Origin: Kitasatospora humi
GTDB taxonomy: Bacteria > Actinomycetota > Actinomycetes > Streptomycetales > Streptomycetaceae
Direction of reading: 5' to 3'
DNA: 64,000 bases
Assembly: GCF_020907985.1 (NCBI RefSeq)
Contig: NZ_JAJJPA010000008.1
Span: 1-64,000 of the forward strand
The position numbers and the translations under genes are program-made. This document shows, piece after piece, positions 61,335-64,000 of the stretch (position 1 is the first letter of the stretch; the number at the start of each line of letters is the position of its first letter). Under the pieces are notes generated by a model. It was given only the letters and a program-made list of their open reading frames with translations. It was not told the origin of the DNA and did no database searches.

Positions 61335-62183
61335 GTGACGCAGCCCACGGTTCGTCGACGCCAGCTGGGCAACCAGCTGCGCGCGCTTCGCGAGAAGCAA
61401 GCACTGACGCTGGAGGAGGTGGAGCGGCTCACTGGAATCACTCCGGCCAAGCTGTCGCGCCTGGAAACTGCCCGCTCGGCAGCCAAGCCGGTGGACGTCG
61501 AGCGCCTGGCCGATGCGTACGGGTGCGATGAGCAACTCCGTGCCGCACTCATCGCAGTGGCCAAGGACGGAAGCAAGCGCGGTTGGTGGTTCAACTACCT
61601 TGACGTGCTGGCACCGTGGTACGCGGACCAGATCAGTCTCGAAGCATCCGCTACTTCGTTCCGGACCTACCAGTCACACCTGATTCCGGGCCTCTTCCAG
61701 ACTGCGGACTACGCGCGGGCAATCATCACGCGGCTGGGAATCGGTGTCTCGCCTACCGATGTCGAGGCCCGAGTGCAAGTCCGCCGTGAGCGTCAGTCGG
61801 TACTGACCCAGCCCCAGCCGCTCGACGTGTGGGCGGTCATCCATGAAGCGGCGCTGAGGAGTCGCGTCGGTGGCGCTTCCGTCATGCGCGCTCAGTTGGA
61901 GAAGCTGCTCGAACTGGTGGCCCTGCCGAACGTCACCATCCAAGTCATGCCGTCAGCTGCTGGAGCACATCCCGGCATGAACGGTTCCTTCGCGATCTTG
62001 GGCTTCCCCGAGTCGGCCCTCGATGTCGTCCTCGTGGAAGGCATGCTGACCAGCGAGTGGGTCGAGGCACCAGAGCGGGTCAGCGTCTTCGACCGGGCCT
62101 TCCGGGAGATCACGGCCGACGCATGGCCGCTTGAGCAGTCACTGGACTTCATTGCCACACAGAGAGAAGAGCTGATCACGTGA
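61335..62183 (+). CDS. XRE-family regulator (DUF5753)
   Basis: This 282-residue protein has an HTH_XRE domain (LRALREKQALTLEEVERLTG then ITPAKLSRLE, residues about 15-65). A DUF5753 domain follows: ISLEASATSFRTYQSHLIPG, LFQTADYARAII, and FAILGFPESALDVVLVEGM. This is the WhiJ-like regulator type that pairs with a DUF397 protein. The GTG at 61335 follows AAGGAGGGG; the frame runs back to 61224 without a site. It lies between pglX and the HATPase gene. A TGCAAG inverted repeat lies upstream. Confidence 0.9.
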   Translation: MTQPTVRRRQLGNQLRALREKQALTLEEVERLTGITPAKLSRLETARSAAKPVDVERLADAYGCDEQLRAALIAVAKDGSKRGWWFNYLDVLAPWYADQISLEASATSFRTYQSHLIPGLFQTADYARAIITRLGIGVSPTDVEARVQVRRERQSVLTQPQPLDVWAVIHEAALRSRVGGASVMRAQLEKLLELVALPNVTIQVMPSAAGAHPGMNGSFAILGFPESALDVVLVEGMLTSEWVEAPERVSVFDRAFREITADAWPLEQSLDFIATQREELIT

Positions 62184-62398
62184 ACAAGTTCGTGTCGAAC
62201 TCCACCTTGCTGGAGGTGGGTTGGCGAAAGTCGAGCCACAGCGGAGCCAACGGGGACTGTGTCGAACTCGGCGAAGCCGGCACCACCGCGTACGTTCGGG
62301 ACTCCAAGGACCCGGAAGGTCCGGCGTTGGCCTACACCGCCGTTGCGTGGACCGGGTTTGTGGCCGCTCTGAAGGCGGAAGGGCTGCAGCTCGGTTGA
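62180..62398 (+). CDS. DUF397 protein
   Basis: This 72-residue DUF397 protein reads LEVGWRKSSHSGANGDCVEL, AYVRDSKDPEGPALAYTAVA, then WTGFVAALKAEG. The conserved WRKSSHSG and DSKDP motifs are complete. DUF397 proteins act as antitoxin-like or partner proteins to the upstream XRE regulator in Streptomyces (WhiJ-type pairs). The GTG at 62180 overlaps the XRE stop as GTGA. It converges on pglX. Confidence 0.93.
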   Translation: MNKFVSNSTLLEVGWRKSSHSGANGDCVELGEAGTTAYVRDSKDPEGPALAYTAVAWTGFVAALKAEGLQLG

Positions 62399-62407
62399 CC
62401 TCGGCAG

Positions 62408-62446
62408 GTGGTGGGCGGGCCATGCGTGGCTTGGTCCGCCCCCCAC
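62408..62446. terminator. Bidirectional terminator between DUF397 and pglX
   Basis: A 15-bp stem (62408-62422 with 62432-62446) has one mismatch and one G.U pair, with a 9-nt loop. It lies in the 60-bp gap between the convergent genes and can serve both. Confidence 0.65.
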
Positions 62447-62458
62447 AGGCGTGGTCGG

Positions 62459-64000
62459 TTACCCCTCGTCGAGGGTGGGCTGTTCGGCCTTGGGCTTCTT
62501 GGCAGTTGCGGGCTTGCGGCCTCGGGTCTTCCGCTCCGGACGCCAAGCCGTCAGGTCGTCGGCGCTCAGCTGGTGCTTGGCTATCTGGTCGGAGAGGTAA
62601 GCCTCGCAGTCGTCGGCCGGGACGCTCTCCCACTCCGGGTCGTACTCGCCGTGCCACTGCCGCACCCACGGCATGAGTTCGCGCAGGCCGGCCAGCAGGG
62701 GAGTGATGCGCTCGGTGCCCCAGGCCGCCTGCTCGGTGCGGTCCTCGATCAGGTTGATCAGGGCCTGCGCCTGCTCCTTGTCGTCCCAACCCGCCCAGCC
62801 GAGCAGCGTGGTGGGGTCAGCGTCCGGGCTCGCCCCGAGGTACGAGACGAACCGCTCCTTGGGCACGTCGAGCTTGCCGCGATGCGACCAGTACGACGGC
62901 TTGAGGAAGTCGGATGCCTTGTACTTCGGCGGGACGGGGATGTCGAGTCGCTCGCCGGTGCGATCCTCCTCGCGCTGCTTCTCCCAAACCTCCTCCCACT
63001 GCGCGCGAATGCGCAGGCCGGTGTCCTTGTAGCGCATGGCGGCGAGGTAGGGCACGTGTTCGTCGGTGGTGATCTCCGCGAGCACGTCGGCGAGTGGGAG
63101 GTCCGGCTTGCCGAGGTGGTCGGTGGCGTAGAGCTGCGCCACGGCGTTCACGTCGGTGTCGTTGTGGAGTGCATCCGCGAGCTGGTTCACTGTGAGCAGG
63201 CGGGGCTGCTCCATGCCGTCGGCGAGGGTGAACCAGAGGTCACGGCTCTCGCAGTGATCGAGCAGCCAGGTCCGGAGGGCCGCCTTCTCCTTCTTCTCCC
63301 ACGGCTCGGACGACCAGCGCCGCTTGCACTCCGGCCGCTCGATGAGGGCGATGTCCCTGCGGTTCTCGATGGTGTCAATGCGTGCCTGAACGATCTCGCG
63401 GTACCAGTCGGGCCAGTGGGTGGGGACCTCGGTGATGGGCGTGGAGCCGTGGCGCTCGAACCATGCGGTCTCGGTCTCACCGCTCGCCACCTTCCGCGCC
63501 AGGACGATCTCGAACGCCCGCTCTCCGAGTCTTACTTCGGGGATGGATTCCGGCTTGGGGGATGAGGCGGTGACTCGTGCTGTCTCGTGGTCGCGGAGCA
63601 GCCCGTAGAGGCCGTACACCTGCCAGTCCAGCTCCTCCTGGAGGGCGATCAGGCGCTGGCGAGTGAGGGTGTGGCTGGTGTGGGCCTCGGTAAGGACGCT
63701 GCGGGAGGGTGCGCCTGTTGCGCACACAGCAGACGGCTCAGCCTGCGCTAGCTCCTGTGCGAGCGCATCGAGCGTGCGGGCAAGTTCGAGCGGAAGCTGC
63801 TGGGGAAGCGGGAACTCCTGGAGCTTGGTGCCAGTGAACTCGTAGCGTTCTTCCCACTCTTCATCCTGGAGGCCGCGGCCGAGGCCACTGCCCCCCTTGC
63901 CCTGGCTTACCTGCTTCAACCAAAAGCAAGCCGTCGACGAGTTGAGCACCCCCAGCAGCTCCAGGTGCTCGTCCTCGCTGGCTTCCCCTGGCAACTTGAT
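62459..64000 (-). CDS. pglX: BREX-2 adenine methyltransferase PglX, C-terminal part
   Basis: The last 514 residues are visible; the gene starts beyond the right edge. They read LGVLNSSTACFWLKQVSQGK (the motif next to the target-recognition region in PglX), then DWQVYGLYGLLRDHE, YLAAMRYKDTGLRIRAQWEE and SDFLKPSYWSHRGKLDVPKE. These are typical of the PglX C-terminal specificity half, and the SAM-binding and NPPY motifs lie outside. PglX methylates host adenines, marking self DNA in BREX. The C-terminus is Lys-rich (RGRKPATAKKPKAEQ). A shared terminator follows the stop. Confidence 0.9.
   Translation of the reverse strand: MKLPGEASEDEHLELLGVLNSSTACFWLKQVSQGKGGSGLGRGLQDEEWEERYEFTGTKLQEFPLPQQLPLELARTLDALAQELAQAEPSAVCATGAPSRSVLTEAHTSHTLTRQRLIALQEELDWQVYGLYGLLRDHETARVTASSPKPESIPEVRLGERAFEIVLARKVASGETETAWFERHGSTPITEVPTHWPDWYREIVQARIDTIENRRDIALIERPECKRRWSSEPWEKKEKAALRTWLLDHCESRDLWFTLADGMEQPRLLTVNQLADALHNDTDVNAVAQLYATDHLGKPDLPLADVLAEITTDEHVPYLAAMRYKDTGLRIRAQWEEVWEKQREEDRTGERLDIPVPPKYKASDFLKPSYWSHRGKLDVPKERFVSYLGASPDADPTTLLGWAGWDDKEQAQALINLIEDRTEQAAWGTERITPLLAGLRELMPWVRQWHGEYDPEWESVPADDCEAYLSDQIAKHQLSADDLTAWRPERKTRGRKPATAKKPKAEQPTLDEG

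Overview
The window is high-GC, gene-dense actinomycete chromosome, most likely Streptomyces or Kitasatospora. Evidence: GTG/TTG starts are common, genes are chained by ATGA/GTGA overlaps, and bldG lies next to its anti-sigma partner. A Tad pilus locus, a H+-pyrophosphatase, topA, an MFS-thymidylate kinase fusion and holB follow in the order I recall around bldG (SCO3549) and topA (SCO3543) of S. coelicolor. No database search was run.

Region 1 (1-33,700) is conserved chromosome. In order: a CooC/MinD-like ATPase with a possible Zur-type box (260-1279, -), a degenerate Fic-like protein, a membrane-anchored HAD phosphatase (-), and a Tad/Flp pilus operon (ssd, tadA, tadB, tadC, DUF4244 pilin, two TadE-like genes, 4326-~10,150). 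Then come a DUF1998 DEAD/H helicase (-), bldG with its anti-sigma factor, hppA, a lipoprotein, a methyltransferase, a small membrane protein, topA, the MFS-Tmk fusion, holB, two alpha/beta-hydrolase proteins, and a TetR regulator divergent from an AfsA-like hot-dog protein. Many gaps here hold short degenerate tandem repeats of 9 to 51 bp.

Region 2 (33,764-36,526) starts with tRNA-Thr(CGT) and its terminator. A minus-strand operon follows: an XRE-TPR regulator, a flavoprotein and a NUDIX hydrolase, with a palindromic candidate operator upstream. Divergent from it is a HATPase gene that looks damaged by two single-base deletions.

Region 3 (37,592-64,000) is a defence island, nearly all on the minus strand. 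A four-gene Wadjet-type cassette (jetA-jetB-jetC-jetD, 45,837 to 37,592) is separated by a PIN-domain remnant from a BREX type 2 (Pgl) operon (pglY-pglZ-brxD-brxHI, 56,545 to 46,325). pglX starts beyond the right edge and ends at 62,459. The 6-kb interval between pglX and pglY holds a 5'-truncated nuclease-like gene, a serine beta-lactamase-like protein, two membrane proteins, an ESX-like mini-ORF, a decayed duplicate fragment, a HATPase kinase, and an XRE/DUF397 pair. By family knowledge, Wadjet cleaves closed circular plasmid DNA and BREX-2 blocks phage by methylation-based self/non-self discrimination. Together they would guard against plasmids and phages. pglW is not in the window.
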